Part shown: positions 33,810 through 44,984 of the stretch, piece by piece
Layout: each line of letters opens with the position of its first letter
Position numbering within the stretch: position 1 is the stretch's first letter
NCBI GenBank assembly: GCA_015499995.1
Contig: JADNRV010000003.1
Coordinates: 434,001-498,000, forward strand
Length of the DNA stretch: 64,000 bases
From: Flammula alnicola
Lineage: Eukaryota; Basidiomycota; Agaricomycetes; Agaricales; Strophariaceae
Reading direction: 5' to 3'
The notes under the pieces: model-generated
Seen by the model: only the letters and a program-made list of their open reading frames with translations
Database searches by the model: none
Told to the model about the DNA's origin: nothing
Translations under genes and position numbers: made by a program

Positions 33810-36800
33810 TCAAGTGCGGAGAGGAGTCTTAACCGGAAGAATCAACCGGATTGCCTGGAAGGCAAAACGCACACCATTGTGGAGGGCCCAGATAAGAGAC
33901 ACTGTTGCAATATTTTTCAGTATTATTCGAAATTTTTGAAAAGATTACTCACAGAAAAGGATGGGTAACCAAAATAGCAGAAGCATACGATCATCTATTA
34001 ACAAACAAGGTGAGGCTCATGTCTGAGGGCTGAAGAAAGGAGGCTCACGTTTCTTCTGCAGTTTCTGGGTCTGCTTCGCAGTAGGTTGATATCCAAACGA
34101 TTCAACAACTTGATCCGGCACTGGTGTGCTGTCATAACCCACTGGGCGGATTTCGCATGTGTGCGGTCGTGTTGAAGTTGAAGCAGTGGCTTCCTGATGC
34201 TCAACAATCTCTTGGGCATCTGACGAGCCCTGGGCAGTCGACTCTCCTTCAGCTGGACGCGGCGTATACACCGGAGGTGGCAACTCTTCCGTCTGTTGCC
34301 GAGCTGTAGTTGCGACGGCCAGCGCAACCCACTTTTCCCAAGTTGCACGCCATTCCTGCGCGGCACGTAGTGCGACTGCGCCCATATTTGGAGCAGTACC
34401 ATCACCATCACCTTCACCTTGAATCTTGGTGTCGGCATCCCCAGTTGCATGTTCGCCACCAGGAAAGATGGCCAACCAGGCATCATTGGCACAAATAGGG
34501 GAATACCATCGGTATTTGTGGCAAAGCACCCCAAGGCACAGCCGGCAGATCTGGCAGGTGAGGAAGGTGAGGTAGGTTGGGTAGTGGAAGTTGAGGAATA
34601 TTGGGAATGATTCCCTGTGTCACTTGTATTTGAGCGAGTGTACGCTGGATCATCTTCTCCATGAAAGACGCGGCCTGTTTGGCATCTACTGCGTCTGGAT
34701 CATCCTTGGCTTTCACGTCGGTGTTGATCGATTTATTGTCAATCACAGGCGAAGGGGTAGCTACTCGGGATACATCGACCGAACGTCGAGGTGTGCCTTT
34801 TCCGGAGTGCTGAATATTCGCCCGCGATGAACGACGCGAGATGCGTCGATTGATGATTCGACGAAGGTGAATGTTGTCTTCTTCCTCTGCGTCGCCCAAT
34901 TCTGCATCTTCGTCCTCCGACCTCTCGCCATCACTGTCAGAGTCATAGGAACTGATAAGGTGTCCTTGAAGAATCCAGGTAAGGCAATCTCTTCTGGCGT
35001 CTTTCCGAGAACGTTGACAATTTCAAGATCAGCGCCTCCATCAACCAATACGGTCGCACAGGCCTTTGACTGTGAGAGAGCAGCGAAGTGCAAGGGGGTG
35101 AATCCGTTACGATCGCGAGCATCCAAATCCGCGCCATGATTGACGAGAAAAGTCGTCAGTGATGAGAACCCGAGGAAAGCGGATAAATGAAGTAATGTTG
35201 TCCACTTGGAGAAGGATGGGAGATAGCGTCAGGTGTAGCTATGGAATGGGGTGCAGACGTGCCCATGGGGGTATCAATAACTGCGAGGAAATCAAGAATA
35301 CGACTCTCGAAGTTGTCGTTATCGCCCGTTCGGGCGAATAAAAGAGGACGAAGGTCACGCATAGAAGGAGACGCAGATAGCTGCATCATGCCGCTATTGT
35401 TGCTGTTGTTGTTATCAGAGTTGTCGCCTCCAGCACTTCCGACTATTCTCATGGCGACATTCTTGGCATCTTCAATCTTGCCAGTCATCTTAAGCCCGAC
35501 AACCTGTAAAGCAATTTCCATTCTAGCAAAGCAAGGAAAGAATGGAGTCAAAACAAGTTCAACGTTAGAGACGATCACACTCACAAGGTCCTGTCCGACT
35601 CGTCAGAGTAAGTGAACAATGAAGGCGGAGAATTCATTTGTTCGTCGGTTTTCGGGAATCCATCAAACCATACGGCAACTACACCTGGAGTTGCTCGTGG
35701 GGGTAATACACAAACGAGTGTGTTGTCACTCCATCTTTGTGTCGAGCTCGCTGAGACGCCACCAAATACACAGTTCAGCTGTACTGTGGGATGGAAATTC
35801 GCTCCGAGCACTGTCACCTCTATACCGCCAAGGGTCGGACCCGTGTTGGGTATGAGGCGATGTATAGTCGGTAGCTGCATTTGCATAGGTTGTGCGGCTT
35901 GGTTGGGATCAAAGAACATGAATGACATTGGATGGGGTAACGTAGACAGCATCACGCTCGATGGATGTATTGGGTGCGGGGAGGCGGAAGGCGGAAGTGG
36001 CAGTTCTTGACGAACTTCAGGAAAATTAAAGGTAACCTCGGGCATATGTACGTCTGAGTTATTGTCGAGAGGTGTAGCAATGATGTCTGGAGATGAGGTC
36101 TCGGAATCGTTCATCATAGAATGCAGTGGTGGAATCGGCTCCGCTGCTATGACATTCTGCAACGTAGAAGAAGGCGTGGAAGCTCTGGTTGTAGGGAGTG
36201 GTGAATACGAGGTTGACGGAGATGGTGCACTGGATACGCTCCCTTCGCGTGGAATGCGATTCGGTTTCGCGGCGGCATCATATGGCTTCGGTCGCTTTTT
36301 CAAACTCTGAGATGTACAAGAAATGTCCTTCTTGCGTCTTGAGGGTGCGCGAAGATCTGCGCTTGGCGAAGCCTCGCTTAACATACCTCCAACCTGCGAC
36401 CAATCAGGATGGTCCAAGGCAGTAAAACCGTTGACCAACTCAGGAGGTTTATTCGCAGTGGACGTTTTGTGGTCGTCGGTGATCATTATAGGCCGCGAGA
36501 TTCCAGAGCCAACCATACGCCCAGTATGGTCCGTCATTGAAAAGTGAACATTGAACCCAACCTTTTCTCGATGATGACGGCAATAGCACGTAATGCGAAG
36601 GGGCAAAACGACTGATCCTGTAGAGAAGTCGAGAATTTCAGCACAGTTGAACTGAATTATACTGGTTGTGTCTTCGTGGTGCTTGCTCTTGTGTGATTTG
36701 CCGATCGGTTCTCCTTCCGAGTCGGACTCGGAACGCGCAGGTCGCACACGCGCAGCTAACTTCTTGGCTACACGTTTCGCCTAGTTTGATATGAGAATAA

Positions 36801-37800
36801 TAGGCGGGATTAGAAAGGTGGCAATACGCACTTCACGAGCTTGACAACTCGAACAACTCAGGACCCGGTTATGAGGAGGAGTAGCGCAGGTCACTGTGGC
36901 CATTAGAAGCAGAATGTCCTGGGGATCAGGATCTTCTGTATTTTCAGCATAACAACCCTAAACAGTTTGCGAGAATGCATAAGACTTACCGATTTTCCCT
37001 TGTTTCCGAGTCCGTTTCTTAGTGGCCGTCCCAGGAGGTAATTTCAACCACTTCCAGGAGCCCACTCGGTCATATTTGTACGGGTCCGACGATGAACTTG
37101 AGTCGGCTAAATCAACTGTCACCCTAACCTGGGTCTCTACTCGAGATTTAGTTCCACCGTCTGGGATGCTGGGGAACATGATTGGCAGACTAAAGGAAGG
37201 TGAGTCACAATTGCATATGCAAGGCTGGTATCTACATACTTGAAACACGAGTCCTTTGGAGGATGGATAACCCTCTGGTTCATAGAAGAAGGATCCGGCT
37301 TGCGAGGTAAAGAAGCGGGAGGGGGGTTGGCTTAGTCAGAGATACCGGACCATGACGAGAAGGTACCAAAAGGTTGCTTGCTCGAAAGTCTGGCACAACG
37401 GTTCGAGTGACTGAGGGGTGAGTTTGGATTGGAGGGGTACACAGGTGGCGATGGATAATTGAGAATGGAATTGAAACCTGAAGACGGTGAACTAAAGAAC
37501 TGGTCAAACAAAGTTCGGAAATAGAGAGCACGAAGGGGCCTACTCGTCGTATGCATGTTGTTCAATCAAGTCGTCCAAACGCAACATATGTTCCTCCTCC
37601 GACTTATGCGGCGTAGTGTAGACTGAAGGATCAGATGCCCACGGTGGGACAGACATCTTTGTGGGGTGCATCGAAAGGTACCACGAAGATGAGAAGTCAA
37701 GTTCGCTCTGGATGGTTACTGGCTCTAGGGAGTCGGAAGGCTCTGGAGTTAAAGGCGATGGTGAGCGAGATCCTGGAGCCGTTGTCGACGATGCAGACAT
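33810..37800 (-). CDS. MGA2: Mga2/Spt23-type ER-tethered transcription factor, four frameshifts
   Basis: Exons 37800-37544, 37491-37346, 37298-36990, 36935-36832, 36780-35585, 35522-34049, 33994-33953, 33901-33810; about 1207 aa after allowing four missing bases. The N-terminal half holds FPSIPDGGTKSRVETQVRV and the cysteine-rich CATPPHNRVLSCSSC typical of the family. An IPT/TIG domain follows (IHRLIPNTGPTLGGIEVTVLG), then ankyrin repeats (DARDRNGFTPLHFAAL), then a C-terminal TM helix (MLLLFWLPILF) and a short basic tail. In yeast the precursor sits in the ER membrane, senses lipid saturation, and is released by the ubiquitin-proteasome system to activate fatty-acid desaturase genes. Bases are missing near 35196, 34950, 34498-34501 and 34459; the exon-6 length agrees with exactly four. 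Confidence 0.88.
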
Positions 37801-39756
37801 CGTAAAAAATGGCGGAAAGGACGATAGCTGCAGCAGAGAGCTCCAGGTAAGTCTTTTCCAGGAATTCAATGATTTGTGTGGAGAGCTTTGTACACCGTCA
37901 TTTGGGTCACGGGTTGATGGCAGCTGGATCAATTTCCTGATCTGGGGCTGATTGATTAGCATGTCAGGGCGTGGCAGTCAGGTTCGGCACAGCTGCGCGA
38001 CGCCAGCTGCCCACCAGCTGTGGAGAATCTAGCCACAATGTTCCGTTTTGAGGTGTCCACTAGATGTAGCTACCCTTTTGATATCTGAGTGAAATGGCAT
38101 TCAAAAGTTTGAAAAAAATGTTCAACACTCGTTAGAATTCTAAATGGTACCTTTCCCACCATTGTTATTGCCGTCAGGAAGCTTTGTGGCTCGTCGTTGG
38201 CAATGGGTCTGTGCGCATGCGTGAGTTGATTTCTCGCAAGTCCGTTCAAACTCAGACAAACTCCGCAAAATGAATCAACTTCGCTTCCTTCGCTTCCTGC
38301 CCTTTCTCTCTTCAACTCCCTCCCCACTCTGTGTCATTGCTCTGCGCAATGCGCCCTCCCTCTTTTCTTATAATATACTGACATTCTTCTATGTTGCAGC
38401 TACCACCATCCTTGTATCCTTTCTGCCTGCAGGTCCCCTGGTACATCTGCCTTGTGACGCTCGGTACTTGGTGCTTACTTGGCTTGGGGCTTGGTTCTAG
38501 GTCCTGCTCCCTCGGGCTTGGGTCTCCTCTGTGCTTGGGTCCATCTTAGCTTCCGGGAAGACCGTTCATCCTACTCATTTATGTTTTTACAGAAGTCTTT
38601 GTAGTTGATTGGGCTCACTGGTGGATAAGGAGGATGGGGAGAGAAGGGTTGGTACGGAACAAGCGGCATTTGGTGGTCATTGAGCCCCATATCATTTTCT
38701 ATATACTTTGGTGCACCTGTTGTAGTAGTTTCAATGCAATACATGTTCTATTTATCCTAATTTCCGCTGTCTGAACATCTGAGAGGAAAGCAAACCAGAA
38801 AACCCAAAAAGGAAATAATGTCAAGTGCCCCCAGGAAATGCCGCAGCTGTGGACAGCTATCGAGAAAAGCTGTGGACAGGTAGACCTGGCGACAGCGTGA
38901 TTTTAGAGAGAGTTCAACCTGTATTCAGGTCGCCTCCATGAGCGTGAGGCGTGAGCAAATCACGTCACGACATCACGGGGCTCAGGTCCAGTCCACATTT
39001 TGACATTTTCACGGTGTATAGCACCCAACTCCACGTATGGCACAAAAAACTAAATTGCCATTTATATCCTATTTTCGGTTAAAACATCTCCAGAATTGGT
39101 CCTCAATCGCTACCCGCAGTTCCGCTTTTCCGTCGTCCGACGGTGTCAAGATTGGCGGTGGGCGCCTTCGAACCGCCGCGGTGTGAGATATTGTTTTATG
39201 ACCTCGTTTAACCGGCCAACTTGAATCGTTCCCTAGCATTCATGTTTTAACGGACCGGGAAGGCTTCTGAGTAGCAATCTACTATCTAGCTGCTCGACCG
39301 GGACCAGGGTGCCGACCATGCTCAAAAACAATACTTTCCGCGTATCATGGAGGTCCTTGGCAAATATATCGCGATCTCTGGTTCCAAGAAGAGGGAAAGA
39401 TTGTTAGAACCGCGGTACTTGCTAAACCAGATGCATGAACACATGTGTTATGTAGATCGATGGGAAGACGTTTTCGGATACTTGTTTTCAAGAAGATTAC
39501 CGCTTTATGAAGTCAGAACTACAATACTTAGTATGAAATAGCTTTCCAACATTCTTCTGTCCAGTGTCCTCATCTCCTCGACATGCTTATTACTTAAAGT
39601 TAGTGTCCGTTTTAGGAAACTGACTACAGGCAGACGGATCACGTGGACAGTTCTCGCGATTCTTCAGAAATCAGTTCTGACAAGTTACAACTCGTTACTC
39701 GTCCGCTCGGCTTTGGTGGTACTTGCACTCTGTAGGCGTAGCAGCGATTCGGGCCG
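37801..39756. other. Long intergenic region between divergent genes
   Basis: Upstream of both MGA2 (minus) and the Mmc1-like gene (plus). Two short open frames, 38270-38500 (+, 76 aa) and 39347-39541 (+, 64 aa), have no recognisable product. A tRNA-like fragment with a B-box-like GGTTCGAAGGC (minus, ~39147-39225) lacks a matching acceptor stem. I support no gene here. Confidence 0.45.
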
Positions 39757-42012
39757 ATGCCACCATGTCCTACCTGCTCTTCCACACGCAAATATGTCTT
39801 CAAAACCTCTCGTAGCGTCGTCGCAACATTTTCTTCGTGTGGGCATCTCGCTCACCCACATAGATCCTTGACGAAACGCTTTGCAAGTTCCTCAACGCCA
39901 GATGGGGTATTAAAGAAGCCCTCTAATGATTTCACTTCCCCGAGACCTGAATCTTTGACGCTTCTTCACAAAACAAGGGCATTATTGCCTCGCGTTCTTG
40001 AATCCACAGGGACCTCCGGTTCTTCACGAACCGAGAAGACGACCAAGCTTTGGGACTCTGTCTTATCGAAAGTCCATGAGGACCTCTCTGCAACAAACGA
40101 AAGGCCCGCAAAAATATTTGGTTCGTCACCTATGTGAAATGTATCTTCCGCCTCAACAATTCCTGACGTCAATACCATACAGTATGCGGACTAGATGAAT
40201 GGTCGGAAGCTGAAGAACTCGTCACCGCACTGCTGGCCGATGTCTTCTCGTCTGCTACACAAAATGACGCTCTCAGAGATAGATGGAAAGATGACACTCA
40301 AGAGAAAGTTAGCATTTCGTATGTCTCAATATCTGTATTTGCGGAATGCCTCCTTATTTTTCGTCCAGTCACGGAAACAACATAAATATTGCGTCCTCCT
40401 CATTGCAATTGCCGTCTGGCTATCTCACGCAGTTCCATGTTCCTATCGAAATAGTAGAATTTCGACCACCCGGCAGATCTACCTCATCTGTACCACAAAT
40501 GTTGGAGAGCTCTGCTATTTTTGAGGCAGACGTCCCCATCATAGTCTGCAATCCCCTCACTACGTCACTTTCCACGATTCTCGGCGCCCAGCTACCTTCG
40601 AATACTATTATCGTGCTGACGTCAACCATCATACAGGCCGAGTTGGACGCTATCATTCAACAGCAAACATCTAATTTACAAACACCCCGTTTGTCCACTT
40701 TCAAAGTCCCTGAAGTCATCTCTGCGGACCCTGAAAGGGCTATGGACGCCATCCGGATTCTGCAAGCTGAACCCAATTCATTTTCTGCTATTCAAAGATA
40801 CCAAGTCGACTTCATGGGGTCTGGACTGTCCAAGATCACCAATGCTCTCCAAACCAAACTCGCGGCGAAACCTCATATACCAACCATACGGACGGATATT
40901 GCACTTAGCCATGTATCCGATATTCTACAGTGGGCTCTCTCCAGTATCCACCGAGCGCGGCAAGAAACGGACAAAGCCTTCGTCGACGTAAGTCACTTGA
41001 GGGATAGAATCCAAGAAGCTCGGGCGAGGGTTGAAGGTGATGTTTTCGGAGGACGCCGGCATGGTAGTGACAAAATGGTTGTCGACGAAGTGGATGAGGC
41101 AATGAAACAGACTGAAAAGGAGATGCGACATGTTATGAATGGGTTAACATGGTGGAGAATGATTTGGAGGGTGGACGATATCAGTGGAATAATTAGCTCC
41201 GCTCTAACACGGTCATGGTGTCGTGGCCTTGAAAGCAAGGTAAGTTGCGAAATTTTACTATTTCTAATTATACAACAGACTAACTAGCGTACAGTTGATT
41301 ATGCATACAGGTCGCCTTTCTGGTCTGCAAGATAGCATGTCGCAATCTGCATTTACATTACTCTCTGCTCATCCTACTATATCAACTGCAGTTCTCCGCA
41401 ACAATCTCCTGCAACTTAAAGCATCTCCAAACTATCATCTATCACCTGATAGTTTAACAGAACCATTATTCACGCGGCGAAATCAAATCATCGAGTACCC
41501 GACAACACGATTACACGTCACAGGCCAGCGCGCGGTACTCGGTATGACTGGTGGAATTTTATCTAGCGTAGGTATAAGCTGGGCTGGATGGCTAGGTTGG
41601 CTCGTGGGTAGTGGAGAAGGCTTGCTCGGATTTGTCGGCATAGACGCTAGTACCGCGATCGGAGTCGGCATGCTCGGTGCAGTGGCTAGCATCAGATGGG
41701 CGATAGGGAGGTGGGAGAAGTCGAAGAAGCGGTGGTGGCAAGATTGGGCAAGAGTGGGGGAGGGCCTTGACCGAGACCTCAAGGTATGTTTTTGAGCCTC
41801 CTGCTTCTGTTCACGCGATTAAACGCAACGCCAAGGCCACTGTCAACAAAACGATGCGTCAACAAGTCAACGTTGTGGCCGCCACCGCGTGCGAAGGGAT
41901 GACAAAACTGATACGAACTCGGGAGGAGGTCCTTGCTGAAGTCGGTAAAGAGGTCGAACAGCTGCAGGCAGCCTCGAACAATGTCATCCATAGCACTGAA
42001 CAAAAATCATGA
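39757..42012 (+). CDS. Mitochondrial membrane protein, Mmc1-like candidate
   Basis: Exons 39757-40120, 40183-40318, 40369-41239, 41295-41783, 41836-42012; 678 aa. The first ~55 residues are rich in Arg, Ser and Thr with few acids, as in a mitochondrial presequence. The body has a P-loop-like/GTPase-like fold feel (TQFHVPIEIVEFRP ... PIIVCNPLTT) without a clear Walker motif. Near the C-terminus lies a helical hairpin (LSSVGISWAGWLGWLVGSGEGLLGF and TAIGVGMLGAVASIRWAIG) followed by a basic amphipathic region. The layout matches fungal Mmc1-type proteins as I remember them; that assignment is tentative. Donor GTATGT at 40319 was chosen because it restores the frame into exon 3. It ends 82 bp from the convergent VanZ-like gene. 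Confidence 0.7.
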
Positions 42013-42094
42013 AACACTGCCCCGTCTTCTTGGTCCAGCTCTAGTTCAAGTCAAATGAGTGACGTGCAGTTTTCTCTTTTCTGATGCCTCCGAA

Positions 42095-43036
42095 TTACGA
42101 GTGAGAGACGATAATACGAGGGCCTTGGCCATGAGTCCTAGGTGCTTTCACACTTGGACCGACTTCGTGACCATTTTCGTCATCGCTCTCTTCTCCGATG
42201 CCGAATAACTCCTCTCTCTCATCCCAGACATCGGCGAGCCTTGAGGTCTTGCCACCAGCTTTGGTTGTATTTATGTCATTATTGTATGTGGGCAGCAGCT
42301 GGGTCCCGCTAAAGTCTTCTTCTTCGTCCTCTTCGACATCAGATATGGAATCCGAAAGAGGTCGATAAAGGCGCGCTATCTATGAATCCTTTAAATTAGG
42401 ACTTGTCGATCGCATCCATATCACGAAGGCATACCTCGCGTCGGTGCCGATAATATCGTTCAAGATAATATGCCACATAGAGTCCGACACTTGATCCGCA
42501 GAAGTTGGCCTGAAACACGAGATGAGAGATAGTAAAAAAGAGGACAAGAAATAACGACGTACTACAACATCGCCCCATTGGAACGTTTTATACTGCACTT
42601 CGGTCAACATGTATTGGAGGAATATTAAATTTTAATGGACTCAACAGGAAGAGCAGCCTGAACGAATTCACTGATTATGCCACCACAAAAGAAGCATGTG
42701 AATGCGGTGAAGATTAATCCTGAGTGTCTCCAAAACCATATTCTCCGTGCACTCCTAATGTCAAAAGTTCTATGAGATCGTTAACATGCAAAAGTATGGC
42801 GACGCACTCTTCCACATCAATGATGAAGTAGAACACAGCAGTTGCGATACAGAAGCAGAGGAAATGCAACAATTTGTCGTTCAGCGGTAGTGCTCTTGAG
42901 AAGTTTGTAAACCCGAGAAATGCAAGTATAATCATAATAATGCATGTGAACACGAGAAACCACTGCGAAACTTGATAAGTATTCCGAACCACATGTGCAG
43001 GGGCGCAAAACTTACAGGACGGAGTCTTATTGGCAT
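42095..43036 (-). CDS. VanZ-like domain membrane protein
   Basis: Exons 43036-43016, 42962-42808, 42754-42646, 42592-42563, 42509-42435 and 42379-42095; 224 aa. The short start MPIRLRP leads into the first TM helix (WFLVFTCIIMIILAFLGFTNF). The family signature follows: LPLNDKLLHFLCFCIAT, SARRIWFW, an intramembrane CFFCGGIISEFVQ, YKTFQWGDVVANFCGS and a last helix SVGLYVAYYLERYYRHRRE. The ~100-residue tail is acidic and cytosolic. VanZ of bacteria is linked to teicoplanin resistance; the fungal proteins are common but uncharacterised. All junctions are canonical. Confidence 0.88.
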
Positions 43037-43395
43037 GTCATACTTTGGTATTCGGAATCGGTGAGACTTCATGATGGATTTCCCCACTTTTGAAGATAGT
43101 TTTCTAACATCCTTCAACGCAGATGAGGCAGGCATCTGAAGAAAAACTCGGATGTGGCAAGAGGCTGAACGGTGGAATGGATGACGAGCGTACTTACACG
43201 GCCTCATTGTCATTGACATTACGCAGCTATTAATAAAGGATATTTGGTTTACCTGTCGAAGACAAACAGCTTCCACAGCATTCAGGTCGCATGATCACCT
43301 GGATCAGGGCACGACGCCAGACGCAGGCCTGCATTCAAATTTCAACTTTTCAACTTTCTGAACACAGAGCACAGATTGAACAGTCACAAGCAAAG
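43037..43395. promoter_or_regulatory. Divergent promoter of the VanZ-like and Rec114-like genes
   Basis: A 359-bp region between two start codons on opposite strands. An upstream in-frame extension of the + gene exists but lacks an ATG in good context. Confidence 0.4.
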
Positions 43396-44861
43396 ATGAG
43401 CCACTCAACGACAGGAACTTCGAGTTATGTTCTTTCTAAATACTCTCGCTCGTATCCCATCAAGCGGACGCTCCAAAAATCTCAGCTCCATTCAAGCAAT
43501 GGACCGGAAACAATGGCAGACTGGCAACACTTTACGAATCCAATTATACGACTTGTGCTGGATGTGAAGACAACAAGCAGCAAAGAAATCGAGTCTGTTC
43601 GGCTTCGTATTCTCTGGCAAATGAATCCTGGCCCAGATTCTGGCTTCGGTCAGCAAGACGTTCTCTTTGCAAGTTTCTTTCTGCTCCATTGACTTCCCAA
43701 TTCTCGGATTTCCTGTGTATTGATGCTAACACATGAAAATTCACCGCCAGGAAGACTTGGATCTCTTGTCCTTTTCTGCTATCGCCTGTAATGTTCCGCT
43801 CAAACAACAGACCGAAGGACTGCCTCTTAAAGCTGTTTACCGTGATACCGTTGTCGGAATCCGGTATTTCTACTGCCGCGAGGACGGTGTTACACCTGTA
43901 CGCTTGGTAAAGCGACAAGTTCGAACTCCCATTAATTTGTATGTTGGCGTTATAGGTTTATCGACGGTTCCAGATTTCTTTCCAATCTACTTCCGAAGCT
44001 GCCGATTTCATTGAAATCATCAAGCCAGTCTGTCCTTGCAAATTGAATCCTACATCGGCGCCTTCTGCGGCACCGTCATTTGCTGCCTCCCAGAATCTGA
44101 ATTTGCTTAATCGGTCAACCATTCGAACCCACACAAATCTTCCCATATCCAACTCTTTGTTGCCCCACCGTGGATCGCATTTCGCCTACCAACCCGTTTT
44201 CAGTGACCATCCTCCCTCTATAGGACAAACAAGCTTCGTAAAAACTGCGCATATACCCACAAAGCAGACACCCGTAGTGGCTTCGCATACATCGTCTTTG
44301 TTGCCACTGAGACACGATGTACCTTTGGGTGTATCCTCGGATCCTGGACTGTATCTTCCTTTGGACTCCCGCAGTTCTCCTGCTAGGCCTGCTATCGATG
44401 CAGCCATGCAACCCGTCGGACACCAATTACCAGACAATCGGAATCTCCCTCAGAGGGAACCTACCGCCCGACAAGAGATTTTATCACTGCCTAGTATAAA
44501 TGTTATCCTTACAGAGCAGACGAATCTTCCCAGCTCTTCTCTTCCTTCACTGCCAGGCTCAGATACTTCCAATCAAGTAAAAGACCCTCCTCTTGCCTTT
44601 ACAGATAGCTCGGAACCCCAGAATGCCCAAAAAGATATCCCTCATCCTGTTCTCGCATCACTGGTGGAAGCGACTTCGATTTACAACTTGTCAAATACTG
44701 CCCTTGAGCAAGTCATTGCGGAAGTCATTCATGAAGATCGCTTTATCGAATTGGTAAGATCTCGGAAGTCGAGGGACAGTGATCCGTTCTGATCAGCACA
44801 TACCATGTAGGTCGAGAAAATTGCGGAGATGTTGGTCATTAGGAGGGTAGCTAATGTCTAA
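43396..44861 (+). CDS. Candidate Rec114-like meiotic double-strand-break protein
   Basis: Exons 43396-43659, 43751-43897, 43956-44753 and 44811-44861; 419 aa. The N-terminal ~165 residues read as a compact beta-rich domain ending in VYRRFQISFQSTSEAADFIEIIKPVCPC, which resembles the end of the PH domain of Rec114. A long Ser/Pro-rich disordered stretch follows. The last ~45 residues form a helical end (NLSNTALEQVIAEVIHEDRFIELVEKIAEML), where Rec114 proteins trimerise or bind Mei4. Rec114 family members are accessory to Spo11 break formation and diverge very fast, so this rests on layout and short motifs. Alternatives include another PH-like domain protein. Start ATG 43396 is the first with AAAG context. 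Confidence 0.55.
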
Positions 44862-44984
44862 CTCGTCCCAAGACTCTAGTCACAGCCTGAAAGAGCTCAA
44901 TCAAACTGTCATTTCGTAAAAGTCAAGTAATACAGAGTGCTAAGAAGTATATTATACTTAGATAGGTTTTGCTAATGCATATTG

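Noticed and set aside
28166..35201. Programmed ribosomal frameshifting as the cause of the frame breaks
   Set aside because: Too many sites, no common slippery heptamer, and the direction is uniformly that of a missing base.
38270..38500. 76-codon frame with hydrophobic start on the plus strand
   Set aside because: It could suggest a small secreted protein, but composition and context give no support.
39147..39225. tRNA-like sequence on the minus strand with a D-stem-like GGCC/GGTC and a B-box-like GGTTCGAAGGC
   Set aside because: The 5' acceptor strand does not pair with the CACCGCC 3' strand, the conserved T-stem closing pair is G:G, and no proper anticodon stem-loop forms. At best a tRNA remnant.
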